NCBI GenBank assembly: GCA_032871835.1
Contig: CM065296.1
Coordinates: 119,112,146 to 119,176,145 of the forward strand
Length of the DNA: 64,000 bases
From: Dipteronia dyeriana
Taxonomy: Eukaryota; Streptophyta; Magnoliopsida; Sapindales; Sapindaceae
Reading direction: 5' to 3'
Below the pieces are notes generated by a model. The model saw nothing but the letters and a program-made list of their open reading frames with translations. It searched no databases and was not told the origin of the DNA. The position numbers and the translations under genes are program-made. Of this stretch, positions 48,085-60,760 are shown piece by piece. Numbering within the stretch: position 1 is the first letter of the stretch; every line of letters begins with the position of its first letter.

Positions 48085-49065
48085 AATTATGATATCGACT
48101 CATGAATATTTTAGTAATTTATCGTTGACATCCATCACTAAATGTACGATTTAGATATTTACTTTACAATTTAAAAAGAAAAATCATCATAAATATAGGT
48201 GTAATTCATGAATCATGACTATACAAGAGAGAGAACTCTAATGAATTTTAAAATTATTTGAACTAAAAAGATCAAAGGGCCAATGGTATATTTTCTTTAT
48301 GGTGAGGACACCCATCAAAATGTGTATAGACTATCCATATCTCTATTTCATAAGAACATATATATATATATATATATATAATGTAAAAGGGGGTGTTATT
48401 AGCATCCTGCAAATGTTATTTTGACACTCTTTTTATATTTACACAGTAAATTTCAAAATAAAGTCGAAAAACAAATCAAATAAATCGAGTGTCAATATAT
48501 CATTAGCGATATGCCAATGACACGACCGGTTGCAAAATCGTCACTATTTTCATAACAAGCCAATTACTCCACACCAACAGTTTTATACGTACGACAGTAC
48601 AAATTGACGCATCACGCATGCATGTGTCAACATTGACACTGGACCCAAAAAAAAAACATGTAGAAGAATACAACGGGTCATGTTTCTAATCAGAAATAAT
48701 GAAAAGAACAATAGATAGAGAGAGGGAGAGTGAGTCCAAGAATGATAGAGAGTCATATTTGTCGTTGTACCTAACATGATATTGTTTTGATTGATTATTA
48801 TGCTGAAAATTTTCTCATACTGAGTGAAAAAAAAAAACTAGTAGAAATGGATGAAAAAGTCGTGCTTTTAAAATAATAGCTTTTATTGGGTTAAGTGCAA
48901 TATATCTTATCATTGAATCCTTTAAGTGAAAAATGATGAATGAGTTACTGAGTTAGTACGCAACTTATAATTAATTAATTTAATTACTTTGAAAACTGTA
49001 ATTTGAGAAAATGCTATTTACCATAGAAAGGTCAATACCATAATTCAAATCGGCGTATTTAATTC
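47857..49065. other. Intergenic stretch with AT microsatellites
   Basis: No gene seen. (TA)n runs at about 48050-48076 and 48359-48380. Confidence 0.6.
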
Positions 49066-50292
49066 TGATCCTACTATAACCGAACGAAGCCTCGCAGGTG
49101 GGAGATTAGGAGGTTGTACTTCTTTTGCAGCCAGTAGATCAACTCCTTCCTTTGCTACGTCTTTCACCAATTGTTGTAACGCCTCTCGGAAGCGTTGTGT
49201 CAGGTCTCAACTGGTCGGAGGAACTTGTTGGATCCCCGCCAGGAATGTAGGTTGGTTCTCTGTGGTTGCAGCGAGATCTCGCGAGCTACTGCCAACATGG
49301 AAGTTATCTAGAGATTTTTGGACATCCCCAGAACTACTTCTGCTTCTTGCCATTACCTTTAATTAAATCGGAGGTTCAGCCCCTCCTTCTAGCGTCAATT
49401 GTTGACGTCGATTTCTGGATGTATGAGAAAAGCCAACAAGGATTGGATTTTAGCTGTGATTTCAAAGAGAAAAAAAAGGATAAAGTAATCGGACGTAAGT
49501 TTTTTACGTGATAAAACTCCGATGACCGGATAAACGTCCACTGGTGGTTGAATGATCAACCAAGCCAAAATCCACTATGAAATAATAAAATTACAATTCT
49601 CGATCTCTCTTTCTTCTCTCTGTATTTTTCTATGATTGCTATCTATCCTTGTGTGACGAGATTATGGGTCTATTTATATGTCCATAGAGCCCTAATCTTC
49701 TTTGTACAAGTAATTAAAGATCTTTATATTTAATTATGATTGTTTACTTGTTCGAAATAGTTTGTCTTCTTTCCTGTTTCGGAGACTTGTATTGAGATCA
49801 AATGGGACTCTAGTAATGTAGTCCAATTAGAACTTATTTCCTTATAAGAGCGTAGTCTTTTTGAAGAAGTAAAATTGTTGTCTGATTAGGAACCCTCTGC
49901 TTGATAATTCTGCTCTTGTTGGAATTCCTCTTTGATATGGATATCTTCGTGAATTTTAATGACTCGATTCGTGTGAGCTACGCGCTGGGCTTTTTATTTT
50001 TCTTCATGTTTGTCCCGAGTAGAAAACGATATCAGTTGGTCCCGAGTGACATCATCTGATCCCGAGTAGAAAATGTCACCAACTAGCCCCGAGTATGTTT
50101 AACTGACCCTGAGTAATATATGGCGTCAGTTGACCCCGAGCAGGTCTTATTCAATACTTGTTTATTCGGACTTCTCTTTTTTGGTGATGTCTTGTAAGAT
50201 ATTTTCTTAATGCCTATTCGGATGTCTACCTGATAATTTTATCATATATTTATCTTCTTTATCAATGACGTATATATCTGATAAAATTTACA
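49066..50292 (-). mobile_element. Truncated Tat element: 5' LTR plus start of gag
   Basis: The LTR (49400-50292, 893 bp, TGTTGACGTCG to ATAAAATTTACA) is joined to sequence matching 43310-43640, that is the primer-binding region and the first part of gag on the minus strand. Similarity stops at about 49066. Everything downstream in the element is lost. It is more diverged than the main Tat copy: the LTR palindrome is degraded to TTTTACGTGATAAAAC near 49502. Confidence 0.85.
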
Positions 50293-51361
50293 AATGACAT
50301 AACCTATTTTTAATTGTGATATTTTTTGCTACTACAATATCCACACACCATTTTACATTTCAAGTACCATATATATTGAAATAAAAAATATGGGATTTTA
50401 GATTAAATGTTTAGCATTAATGATATCAATTTTAACTTGAATTTTCGGATGTTTCTTTTTACCCACATTTTACTCGAAATAACTTTGCTGTAGTAGTATT
50501 GTAATTGTACAATTCAATTTTCACTGGTTATACCATACCATGAGGTCCATGACCATGAGCTCACCTGACCTGAAATCTGAATCGACCGTCTACTACTAAT
50601 AATTGACCTGTATAAAGTAACTATGCTGTTCAAATTATCACAAAACCATTGTCCTTCTTTGTGCCTACCTGAACATATAACTGCAGGAGCTGACACAAAG
50701 GAAGAGATAAACAGGCTCTTCTGACCATTGAAATTGGACCTATTGAGATCGAATTCAATGAGGGCGCTATTTACCATAAGATGGTCTCAGATCGAATTCA
50801 AATCGGGGCACAATATATAGAAAGGTCTCACACTTTCATTAAAAAAGACATGTGGCGCCATAATATATATCATTATGAGACTATTCAATTGATTGTGCTC
50901 TCCATCCTCGGTTAACTATAGTGCCAAAGCTAGTAGCTACAAAGCCGCCTCAACACCTTTATCATACTACATTTTTCACTAGTAGCTACAAAACCGCCTC
51001 AACACCTTTATCATATATACTACTACATTTTTCACATCTGCCAATAAAGAACTTTTAGTGGGTGGCGAGACAATGCTTTCCATATAGGTTTTATTCAATA
51101 GTTGATTAATCAAGATAAAGAAACCAAAAGGGGGACTGTAAATAATATATGCGCAGTTATCCAATTCCACGACATATTTCTTGGAAGTGTTAATTTACAA
51201 CACAACATACTACTTGCGTATATAGATACTTGCTCATATAACATCATAGAAATGCATGTAAAGAATATTTAATTGATGAATAGAATTCATTATCTCACTA
51301 ATTGATCGGTGGAATAATATTATACATACAGATAAACAGGAAATTTAGAAACTACTAGTTT
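50293..51361. other. Intergenic stretch with a two-copy tandem repeat
   Basis: CTAGTAGCTACAAA(G/A)CCGCC-type units at 50930-50978 and 50979-51034 form a 49/56-bp tandem pair. A minus-strand frame at 50514-50777 has no recognisable domain. Confidence 0.55.
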
Positions 51362-51674
51362 CTAGGCTGATGTCAGACCTTCGGGTAAAGATTCATGACC
51401 AGAGTCGGGTGAGACAAATCTCCGGCAAGCACAGAACATGGATTGTCTATGAACACGAAGTGGACACCCTGCAAATTTTTCATTAAAACAATTTTGTCAG
51501 CCTGAGTAATTATGAGTAAGCTTAAATTATAGAGGAAACGATAGACCGACCTGGGGGACCCTAATAATTTCACATGGGACCTTCATGTGCTTGCGAGCTT
51601 CTTGGGCACCTTGATAGTTCATCCAATCTTGAACAGCATATATAAAAGCGGTTGGAACATTCCGCTCTCATGCA
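51362..51674 (-). pseudogene. ABHD4/CGI-58-like acyltransferase, 3' fragment
   Basis: Two exons survive on the minus strand: 51674-51551, reading DWMNYQGAQEARKHMKVP and EIIRVPQ, and 51468-51362, reading GVHFVFIDNP. The 82-bp intron (51550-51469) has GT and AG ends. This is the C-terminal part of the plant CGI-58/At4g24160-type alpha/beta hydrolase that acylates lysophosphatidic acid; HFVFIDNP includes the catalytic His region. After DNP the frame shifts: the expected ACRRFVSPD tail and its stop lie in the next frame, so a small deletion occurred. The first exon also lacks bases near its 5' end, and no upstream exons are seen. The retained intron points to a DNA-level duplicate and not a retrocopy. 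Confidence 0.8.
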
Positions 51675-52099
51675 CTGTAAACAATAGATGAACTTTCCAC
51701 TCCACCGAATTGATTCACCGGGTTTTTAAACAACTAAGCAACTATTTTGAATTCGATGAAAATGTGTAGGCATGGCTTTGACATATCATCTCTAAATCTT
51801 CCCTTCAAAACCCCGTATTCAGTACACCCCATATGACATGAGGTCTGCTGGTAACGTTCTGAGTCGACTCATGACATGTCTGGACAGACCAGAAAGTGTA
51901 TCCGTTGAAAGTTGAAACCGTGAAAACTTTTTCTTTTTTTTTAGCGGAGAAAAAAATGGGGAAAAAAAGAGTGGATGTAAGACTGCAATTGACATTTTAT
52001 ATATCAACCAAAAGAAACCGGACAAAACTCAAAACTCCCAAAAGAAAAATACATTATTCCGCACCTGAAACCTGCTATTAATTTAACATTATAAAATGG

Positions 52100-53687
52100 T
52101 TACATATCCATGTTCTTGGCGATAAGCCGGAGAACATTCTTCTTGTGCATGGTAATACCAGGTAGAACATCGAAGTCCAAGTCTTCCTTCTTGATTCCAA
52201 CTGGCATTTCCCAATCGAATTTGTAGAGAAGATTAGCAAGTGCAAGCTCCACCGTTGCAATTCCCATATGCATCCCTGGACATATTCTTCGACCAGCACC
52301 GAAAGGGGTTAGCTCAAAGTGTTGTCCTTTTATATCAATTGAGCTACCATCGAATCTCTCCGGATAAAATTCTTCCGGGTTCTCCCAAACTTCTGGATCT
52401 CTTCCAATCGCCCATGTATTGACAAAAACGAGCGTTTTAGCCGGTATTTCGTACCCTTCCAAGATGCATTTCTCGGTTGTTTCTCTCGGGACTAGTAATG
52501 GAACCGTTGGTTGTAATCTCATCGTCTCTTTTACAACATCTTTAAGATAGGACAGTCTCTCGACGTCGTCTTCGTCTACAAAACCCTTGGCTCCGACTAA
52601 ATTTCTAACCTCCTCTTGAACTTTCTTCATCACCCTTGGATTCTTCATTAGATAAGTCATGGACCAAATGACAGAAGCTGCACCTGTGTCTGTGCCAGCA
52701 ACAAATACGTTCTACATAGGAAAATTAATAATAGTTTAGTGATCAAACATATAATTAAATGATAAAAGTTGAGAATTAGAAAATTACCATGAGAATTGCT
52801 TTGATGTGATCCCAAGTAAGATCAATTTTAAAACCACTTTGTTTTTTCATTTCAAGTAAAACATCGATTATATCCTCTTGGTCGGATTTTGGTCTTTTCG
52901 GATCTAGATGCTCATCGATAAGGTTTTGATAGAACGAATCAAATTCTTTAAAGTTCTTTTCAAGACGAGAGATCAATCCAATAAATTTATCAAACCAACG
53001 CATGAAAGGAAAATAATCCGAAAAAAAGAAGATACCAAACATGGCTTGAGTTTCATTCAATAGAGCATGGAATCTACTTCTTTCAACTCCTTCATCCTCG
53101 TAACTCTTGCCAAAACCAACTCTACAAATTATGGTGCTTGTAAGAGACATCATCAGCTCACTCAAGTTGACAGGTTTACAAGCAACAACCGACTTCGATA
53201 TCTTTTCGATCATGAGAGAAACCTCTTCTTCTCGAATGGGACGATATTGGTGAACCCTATTGGAGTTGAAGAGATGGACGGCACATAATTTCCTCATCTC
53301 TTTATAATAATCATTGTATGGTGTAAAAACCAAATCCAGGCCATTGTATGACAACGTTTGCTGACCAAGCAAGGCAGGCCTACTACAAAATTGGAGATCA
53401 TGAGTCTTCATGACCTCTTTAGCCATTTTTGCTGTGGAAACTACTAGGGTTTGCACGAAACCAAGACGCAAGGATGTTAGAGGACCAAACTGTTTAGATA
53501 GTTGAAAGAAATAGTAGTGAGGTTTTGAGTGATCCAGCTGGTGTAAGTTTCCGATCAAGGGAAGACCCTTTGGACCGGGCGGCAAACGAACACTGGTTTT
53601 GGTTGTTCTTGTATGTGTTTGAAGGAAGAAGAAGAAGATGATGAAGATTGGAAGAGAAAGAATAATAAGGATGACAAGCAGAGCCAT
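52100..53687 (-). CDS. Cytochrome P450, CYP83/CYP71-like, complete
   Basis: Two exons, 53687-52788 and 52711-52100, joined across a 76-bp intron (52787-52712, GT-AG), encode 503 residues, the usual length for the family. In order: N-terminal membrane anchor (about 1-25), hinge LPPGPKGLPLIGNLHQ, C-helix YKEMRK, then in exon 2 the oxygen-binding I-helix AGTDTGAA, the K-helix ETMR (ExxR), PERF, and the haem loop FGAGRRICPG with its cysteine ligand. All catalytic motifs are intact, so an active ER monooxygenase is expected. CYP83-type enzymes act on aldoximes or other small specialised metabolites, but the substrate here cannot be told. The intron sits just before NVFVAGTDT, the conserved site of A-type P450s. 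It is paralogous to 84-977. Confidence 0.96.
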
Positions 53688-53730
53688 TATGGAAGCAATT
53701 GAGCAAGTGAATCAAATGCACCGTTAGAGT

Positions 53731-53738
53731 CTATAAAT
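53731..53738 (-). promoter_or_regulatory. Possible TATA box of the complete P450
   Basis: TTTATAG on the minus strand, about 45 bp upstream of the ATG at 53687. It would leave a very short leader. Confidence 0.3.
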
Positions 53739-54414
53739 GTTCAACGAAAAATGTTACTCTTTTAAAAAAATTATTTTAAAAATATATTAACAATATAACT
53801 CATTTAATAAATTATTATATTTTCTTTTATATTATAATTTTTATCGACATATCACATTCAATAATATCTATTTTTAAAACAATTTATTAGATGGTAGAAC
53901 CAATTATCGTATCAACTTCCGTAGGCTGTAGGTTTATGAATATATTGATTGGAATTAATAAATTCATGATTGGTGTGCGTGGTGGGTGCGTCACCGTATC
54001 AAATTCGACTTTATCAATCATAATTTATTGTGATGTAGGCTTTTTAGAAGTTATTTTATGACTTTTGATGTAAATGGCCATTTAATTTTAGCTTAAAAAA
54101 AGAATAAAAAGAAGATTAAATCTGAAATAGAGACAAATTGTCAAATATATACATGAGGTTCAGATATTTAGAAATTTTGTCTGGATCTATTGATAATTAT
54201 TAGGAAGACTATTGATTCACCAAGCATCTTGCAAATCCCTTAATGTGTGCAATCTCTGTAACTGTGTCATCTCCTTTGATTTTGTAATTACCTTTGAATA
54301 TGTTTCCTTCTATAGTGGTACATTGATATCCTTAATCTTAGGCATGTTATCTCCTTCGTTAAATAAAATATTGGTATCGGTATCTATATCACACTTTTAA
54401 ATTTATGGATATAT
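53739..54414. other. Upstream region of the complete P450, no gene seen
   Basis: AT-rich and without coding sequence. It should contain the promoter of the P450, about 0.7 kb before the next transposon. Confidence 0.5.
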
Positions 54415-54625
54415 TAGGGATGTTATCGATATCGGTAGATATTCTATTAAAAATTAAAAAAAAATGATGGATATTTACATCTAAAGTTAGAATTTTTTTA
54501 TGAAATTTTTGGACAAATTTAAAGAAGTAATTATACATCAAATGAATCATATTTAAACGATATATTAGCATAGTTATGAGTTTGTTATAAGTTATAACAT
54601 AGATAGAAACTGTATTTAATTTTTA

Positions 54626-56221
54626 GACTTAATGGTACGAATGCCCCTTAAATTATTCGTGAACCCATGAATTCTTAAAATGGTCACTAAACCCCTGAAC
54701 TCTCATTTTCTGCCCAAAGCCTAACAACGCCCATTACTCTGTCATGACAAATTGCAATAAGTTCTCCTAATTATATAGATAATTATATAAAACCGGAAAT
54801 AATATAATAATATGACCTAAATACCCCTATGACCAAATTTTAATAAAATTGAAATAAATATTAAATACTAATAAAATTCTGAATTTAATTTTTAGAATAA
54901 TTAAATTATCTTTTTTATTTAAATATCTCTAAATATTTATTATTATTATTATTATTATTATTAAATAAAATAAATAATAATAATAATAATAGTAATATCA
55001 ATAATAAAATAGTAATAATAATAGTAATATCAATAATAAAATAGTAATAATAATAATAATTGTTAACGGTGATTTTTTAGATTAGGTTTAATTGATCACT
55101 CGTCGAACAAGTGAATGTGTATAAACAATCAAATTATGAATCAAAATAAATATAAAAGCAAACAAGACACAAGATTTTACGTGGTAAAACTCTAAGGTGG
55201 GGAAACATTCACGGTTGTCGGTAATTACGAGAAGAATTCACTATGTTGAGAATGATTACATACACAATATCTCTTGCACTCTTGTAAGCTTAATTAGCGT
55301 TCACTCCGCTGTGGATGTTATTAGAGCCTATTTATACATGCATAAAACTTTAATTTCATGATGTATAATTAAGGAAATTTTTTTGTGGTTAAGCGAAACT
55401 CTAACTTATTGGAGTCGTGTTAACATTCTTTCTTGCTTTGTGTTGATTGTGTTTTAGTTGCACTAGATCTCTTGCCTAATATGGACTTTGATATCTATAA
55501 GGAAATTTACTTCCTTATCAAAGTATACTTCTAGACACCTTATTTAAGTAGGGCTCATTCTCTGCGTGTTTGAGTCGTAACTTCGTTAAATCTGAGTACG
55601 GTCCATATGTCAATCACTCGACCATCTGCTAAACCAGACTGAAGTTCCTTCCCCCGATCGGTGGTTTCACCTGACCACAGACTTTGGCCCGACCATCTTG
55701 ACCGCCTCGATCAGGTCTTCTTATCCAACCGTCTGTGATATCTTAATTGAAGGTTAATGGGCTTTCTTTGGTCAACTCAGATTGGTTTGGTTTGATTGAC
55801 TTTTGGTGACGTGGCACTCCCGACCCTTATCTATTGTTGATGTGTCATATTATCCAAATTACAACAACAACAACAACAACAGCAACAACAACAACAACAA
55901 TAATAATAACAAATAACAATAAAAATAATAATAATAATAAATAATAAATAATAATGATAAATGTTTGAAAGTCATGGTTATTAATGGATGGTAGAGATAC
56001 AATCTGAAAATTTTGAAGTATAATTTTATTTTTTCTTTTTTTTTATTTATTTTTTAGATCTCTTCAAATCTGAAAATTCCCATATTTAAATAAATTGGTT
56101 ATTAATATATGCCATGAACCTCCGTCATATGTGTTACGTTATAAAATGCAACCCCAAAACACATGTACTGACTAATGAGATGGAATTGGAAATTTATAAC
56201 TTAATAACCATGACTTTTAAA

Positions 56222-56265
<44 letters not shown>

Positions 56266-56651
56266 TATTTTATATTAATATAATTTATTATTATTACTAT
56301 TATTTTTCTTTTATTATTTTTATTATTATTAAATATTTATGAATATTTAAATAAAAAAGATAATTTAATTATTCAGAAAATTGAATTCAAAATTTTATAA
56401 TTATCTAACCATTATTTCAATTTTAAAAAAAAAAATCAGAGGGGTCTTTAGGACATATTATATACTTTCTAGTTTTATACAATTATCTATATAACTAGGG
56501 GAACTTATTGCAATTTACCATAATTAAAAAATAAACGGCGTTAGGCTTTGGGCCTCTGCTCTAAAGAAAATAAGAGTTCAAGGGGTTTAGTGACCATTTT
56601 AAGAATTCAGAGGGCATTTCACGAACAATTCAGAGGGTATAACCATTAAGT
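54626..56651. mobile_element. Long-TIR Mutator-like element
   Basis: The ends ACTTAATGGTACGAATGCCCC and, inverted, ACTTAATGGTTATACCCTC begin inverted repeats of at least 300 bp, readable through AATTCTTAAAATGGTCACTAAACCCC, GCAATAAGTTC and CTATATAGATAAT. A 10-bp direct repeat TTAATTTTTA flanks it (54616-54625 and 56652-56661), in the 9-11 bp range of Mutator-like elements. No transposase is present. TTA/AAT microsatellites lie at the inner edges of both arms, and a solo LTR (55061-55863) occupies the middle. Confidence 0.8.
55061..55863. mobile_element. Solo LTR related to the Tat family
   Basis: 803 bp, TGTTAACGGTG to CCAAATTACA. It shares the palindrome TTTTACGTGGTAAAA (55175-55189) and a similar order of blocks (AAACATTCACGG, TTCACTATG, CTATTTATACATG) with the Tat LTRs at 7601, 43648 and 49400, but is far diverged. 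There are microsatellites on both sides, (TAA)n left and (CAA)n right, and no clear 5-bp duplication. Confidence 0.65.
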
Positions 56652-56843
56652 TTAATTTTTAAAATTGAGTAATTAATAGAATAATATTTTGTTTCACGTT
56701 TACAATATTATATATAATATAAAGAGATTAAATATTTAATAAACGAAATTATCATTAAAATATACATATATAGTTCCAAACTTCCAAGATTCTATCATAA
56801 ATTATAATCCATACATAATAATACATTGCAAGTCTGAAATTTA

Positions 56844-59800
56844 TTACAAAAAAGAATTTCTTGTTGGTTCAAATACATAAGATACATTTCTATCTTGATT
56901 CAAACAATAATTTTTCCAGAAAAACATGCTTGTATAGTTTTCAAGATAGTTATTAATATGCCACATATATATTGATTGATCTCTTCCAATTGATCTATGA
57001 ATTTGATAGTTTGGAATTACCCAACTTGGTGGATATTGTTGATCTACATGCATAAGTATTGCATATGACATTTGTGGAGAAGGATGATCAAATATATTGT
57101 AACCACCATAACTACTACAATATGGTACATAAGAACCTGACATTGTCTGCAAATCACCCAAAGAACTGTCTATACTCATTGAGGAGAGAGTTATAATCAA
57201 AGAATCTTCATCAATTTGACTTGTTCTTCCATGTTGTCTACCACGATTTTGATCAAAGTTACATGTACGAGCATCCCAACCTACCGCACTAGCATTCCAA
57301 CCTCTTGCACTAGCTTCCTAACATCCGGTACGAACATCCCAACCTCTTGCGCCGGTATTCCAACCTCCTGCACTAGAATCCCAACCTCATACCTCATCCC
57401 CACCATCCCCATCATCTCCATCATATTTTCCTCCACTATTTCCATTAGAGGTATACTGGTCATCGGAAGAGCTGGAAAAAATAACTCCACGATATACACC
57501 AACTTTTTCTCTAATCACTTGTTCAATATTTATTCACATGTCTCGAGCGTGAGAAGCAATATGTAGATCAGGATTTCCCTAATCATCCAAGGAGGTAGGT
57601 CTAACCCAATCAAAAATAGGATTCTCATTATCGTCTCCTGCTTCAGCAACTACTTAAAGTAGATCCATAAAATCAGTTTCATTTACTTTATCTTTTTCAG
57701 CTGCCATATCCATAAGTTTCAACTTCATATTATGATAACAATAAACAAGTTGTTCAAGCTTAGAATAGGCAAGACGGTTCCTTTGTTTTGTGTGGATTAA
57801 ATCAAATGTGGACCAATTTCGTTTACATGCAGAAGACGATGATGTTTGTGACAATATGCGAGCTGCTATTGCACGCAATGATGGAGCACAGTTCCATACA
57901 TTACCCACCAATCAGTTGTATAAAAATCATTTAGTATTATAAGTACAAGTATTATACTATTATTTCAATGATATTATTATTTATTATTAATATTTAAATT
58001 TTTGTAATAAAAGTTATATACCCAGTTGCAATGGCTGCTCGTTCACCAAAACTTTTCCTTCCATCCTTAAAGTATGTGACCTATATCCATGAGATCAATA
58101 TGTATATAATATATATTAATACGACACAATACTCCTATACAAAGAATTTATAATATTGGAATTATAAAAATTGTTGTAAATTGTAACTTTTTATCTCATT
58201 TCCATAATTAGCAACTCATGCACCTTCAGTGTCTAATTACGCGTAGACATTATGTACGGTCTTTAGAATATCTGAATTATCCTCAATATTGTCTCTATAT
58301 TCTTACTTTAGGTTCAAATAGTAAGCTAAAAGAAAAAAAAAAGAATAATTTTAGTATAAATACTATACTAAATTTTAATTATGGATGACAAACAATTTAA
58401 AATAAAATTTACCTACAGCATGTAGTGGGTGATTGAGCATTTTATCCCACCGGTCTTATATAATGTTTAGAACTCATTTACTCCCTCTTTGTTATTTTAT
58501 TGCATCTTTCATCACACGCATTAACTCATACATAATAGGCATAGTGGGTACAACTTCTGTATCAACCAATCTCAGAACCCGGTACAGTGGCTCATATATT
58601 TTAAGCTTTTAACTACAGAAGCCACATTATCCCTAAACTCTAAATCTAAAATATATCGGTATATTCTTTTTCCTTTTGTTGTTAGAATCAATCGATTTGA
58701 ATCCCATGCATCACTGGTAAATAATTGTTTTAAATTTGTCTTTTTATCAAAAGACTATCAAAGGCAACACGATTGGTCGCAAGTCGAGTTGCACCAGGTT
58801 GCACTATCTCCTCTTTACAAACCTCCCTCATTTACGATAGTAACTATCCATGATTATATATAAAATTTGTCACAGCCCTAGCATCATGAATGACACTTGC
58901 AACAATGTCCTTCTTTTCAATATCCTCAAAAATCAAATATATATAATATGCTGCATAAGGAGTCCAAAATAAGGAATATTTTTTCATCAATTTTTTATTT
59001 GCTTTCACAAATACAGAGCCATTGTATGTGACAATTTGCATAACGTTCTTCTCACCAACCTCTTTCACCACATCTTTGAGCAATCCATATATATACTGAT
59101 GATCTTTAATTTTGTTGGATGGATCAACAGATTTTAGAAAAAATTTATGACCCTTACAATACACCAAAAAATTAATTATCGACAATCTTGTCGGTCTTGT
59201 CCACCATCACACATTATGGTGCAGTCATATTTGTCCCATTTGTTTTTTAAGTTATCAACATACTCTTACATTTCCTTGTACTCGATGTCTAAGTACTTAT
59301 GCCTAATTTCATGTTCTAATGGTGGTTGAACTCCGACACTTATATTCACATGCATGTTAAATTTAATTGTGAAATAAAAAGTAAAAACAAATCAAAAATT
59401 TCAAAAACATTATTATTTTAGAAAAAAATAATATATGATTCTTAAGCACCATAAACATGTTCTTAAAATGATGAGAGTCAGCTTTATGTGGGACATTATC
59501 ATAAATAAAAAACTTCGATACCAGTCTCCCCATTTTTTCTCTAATGCTACCCCTCTTGAACATATCTTTAATATTCTTTTGCTTTGCACATGATAATTTG
59601 TACAATAAAGATGCAACTGGAAGTTTATAATGCGGCTCTCATCCACTTTGAGTGCGACTTACTTGTTATGGTGGTTGACTACTACCACCGGCTCCTGAAC
59701 CCTCTCTTTTCTTTGAACTCCCTCCAAAGAATCTTGCTTCTTGTTCTCTTTGTCATTCAGATGCTTTGGATGCATCTATTGCTGAACGATAATCATCTCG

Positions 59801-60150
59801 TTCATCAAGAAACATACCTTCAGGATAATGATAGATATCTTCTTCTTCCTCTTATGTATCAAGGAAACTTCCTCTCAATTCTTGTTGAATTTGTTCGATC
59901 TCCCTTGTAGCTTTTTTTGTTGTTGTTTATTTAATTATTTGCAATTGAGATAATTGAAATTTAACTTCTGGTGGCGCATTTGTGCATACTTTTATATTTT
60001 TATACAACTCATTACCGGTCAAATGAAATTTAAATCGAGTAATTCCTCCACTTTGCATTGTGTGACCGTCAAATATGCATATAATACCATTTTTATTATT
60101 CGGTATTGGTCTGCAATACTCTCATGCTGGATCATTTTTAGTACTAGACA
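56844..60150 (-). pseudogene. hAT transposase, DUF659 type, heavily broken
   Basis: Read on the minus strand: BED-like finger region with GGITRFKFHLTGNELYKNIKVC near 60060-59990; DUF659 domain at 59300-58844 (CTIMCDGGQDRQDC, INFLVYCKGHKFFLKSVD, VTYNGSVFVKANK, FWTPYAAYYI); middle region near 58800 (EIVQPGATRLAT); C-terminal hAT dimerisation region at 57911-57654 (LRAIAARILSQTSSSSACKR, NWSTFDLIHTKQRNRL); then a Gly/Trp-rich tail with GARGWDVRT-like repeats (57400-57260) and a last frame to 56844. Numerous frameshifts and stops separate these parts. It is much older than the transposase at 4238-6379 and belongs to a different hAT group. Confidence 0.8.
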
Positions 60151-60540
60151 TCTTATGCAATATAATTCTCTATCAAAACAAAATTAGATTTTGTATCAAT
60201 AAATTTATATATATAAAAATACTAATGAATTTAAGAAACAATACCACACAATATCTAAAATATACAAACAATTATAATATCATTAATTTTTTTTTTAAAA
60301 TATCAAATTAAACATTTATATACCTAATTATTTGGTGGAGATATTGAGAATTTGAGATAAACTTGTGATGCAAAATTTGATATGTAAAGATGTAAAGTGT
60401 AGTCGTGCAGAATGAGAACTTAAAAGAGAAGAGTAAAGATTATTTTATATTCGCTGCAACGAATAAATAATACATGATGCATAGGCTTTAGGCATTCATT
60501 TGGTTTCTATTTTTCAAAATACTATCATTATTTTTCTCTG

Positions 60541-60760
60541 TCATAGTATTTTCAAATTTCTATTATTATTATTCTCTAGCCTCTGTTTTCTTTTTGGGTT
60601 GGTTCTTTTTGGTGTCTTGTTTGTCTGGTGTGGTGGGTTTGTTTGTTGTGGTTGGTCGTTTGAGGCTCTTTTAATAAATTGATGTTCAAAAAAAAATATA
60701 TATTCTCCACCACAGAACATAGTATGTTCAAATTTCAAACTGCTATAATTATTATTCTTT
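60541..60760 (+). mobile_element. LINE 3' tip flanked by a direct repeat
   Basis: TCATAGTATTTTCAAATTTC (60541-60560) and CATAGTATGTTCAAATTTC (60719-60737) flank a T/G-rich segment that ends TTTTAATAAATTGATG followed by TTC and an A-run (60689-60697). This arrangement fits a strongly 5'-truncated LINE with its target duplication. Confidence 0.5.

Noticed and set aside
50514..50777. Minus-strand frame of 87 codons with possible splice signals
   Set aside because: No recognisable homology and no neighbouring exons could be joined.
57216..57566. Thr/Ser/Pro-rich plus-strand frame with PTSCT repeats
   Set aside because: It is the shadow of the Gly/Trp-rich tail of the minus-strand hAT transposase; the repeat explains its apparent structure.
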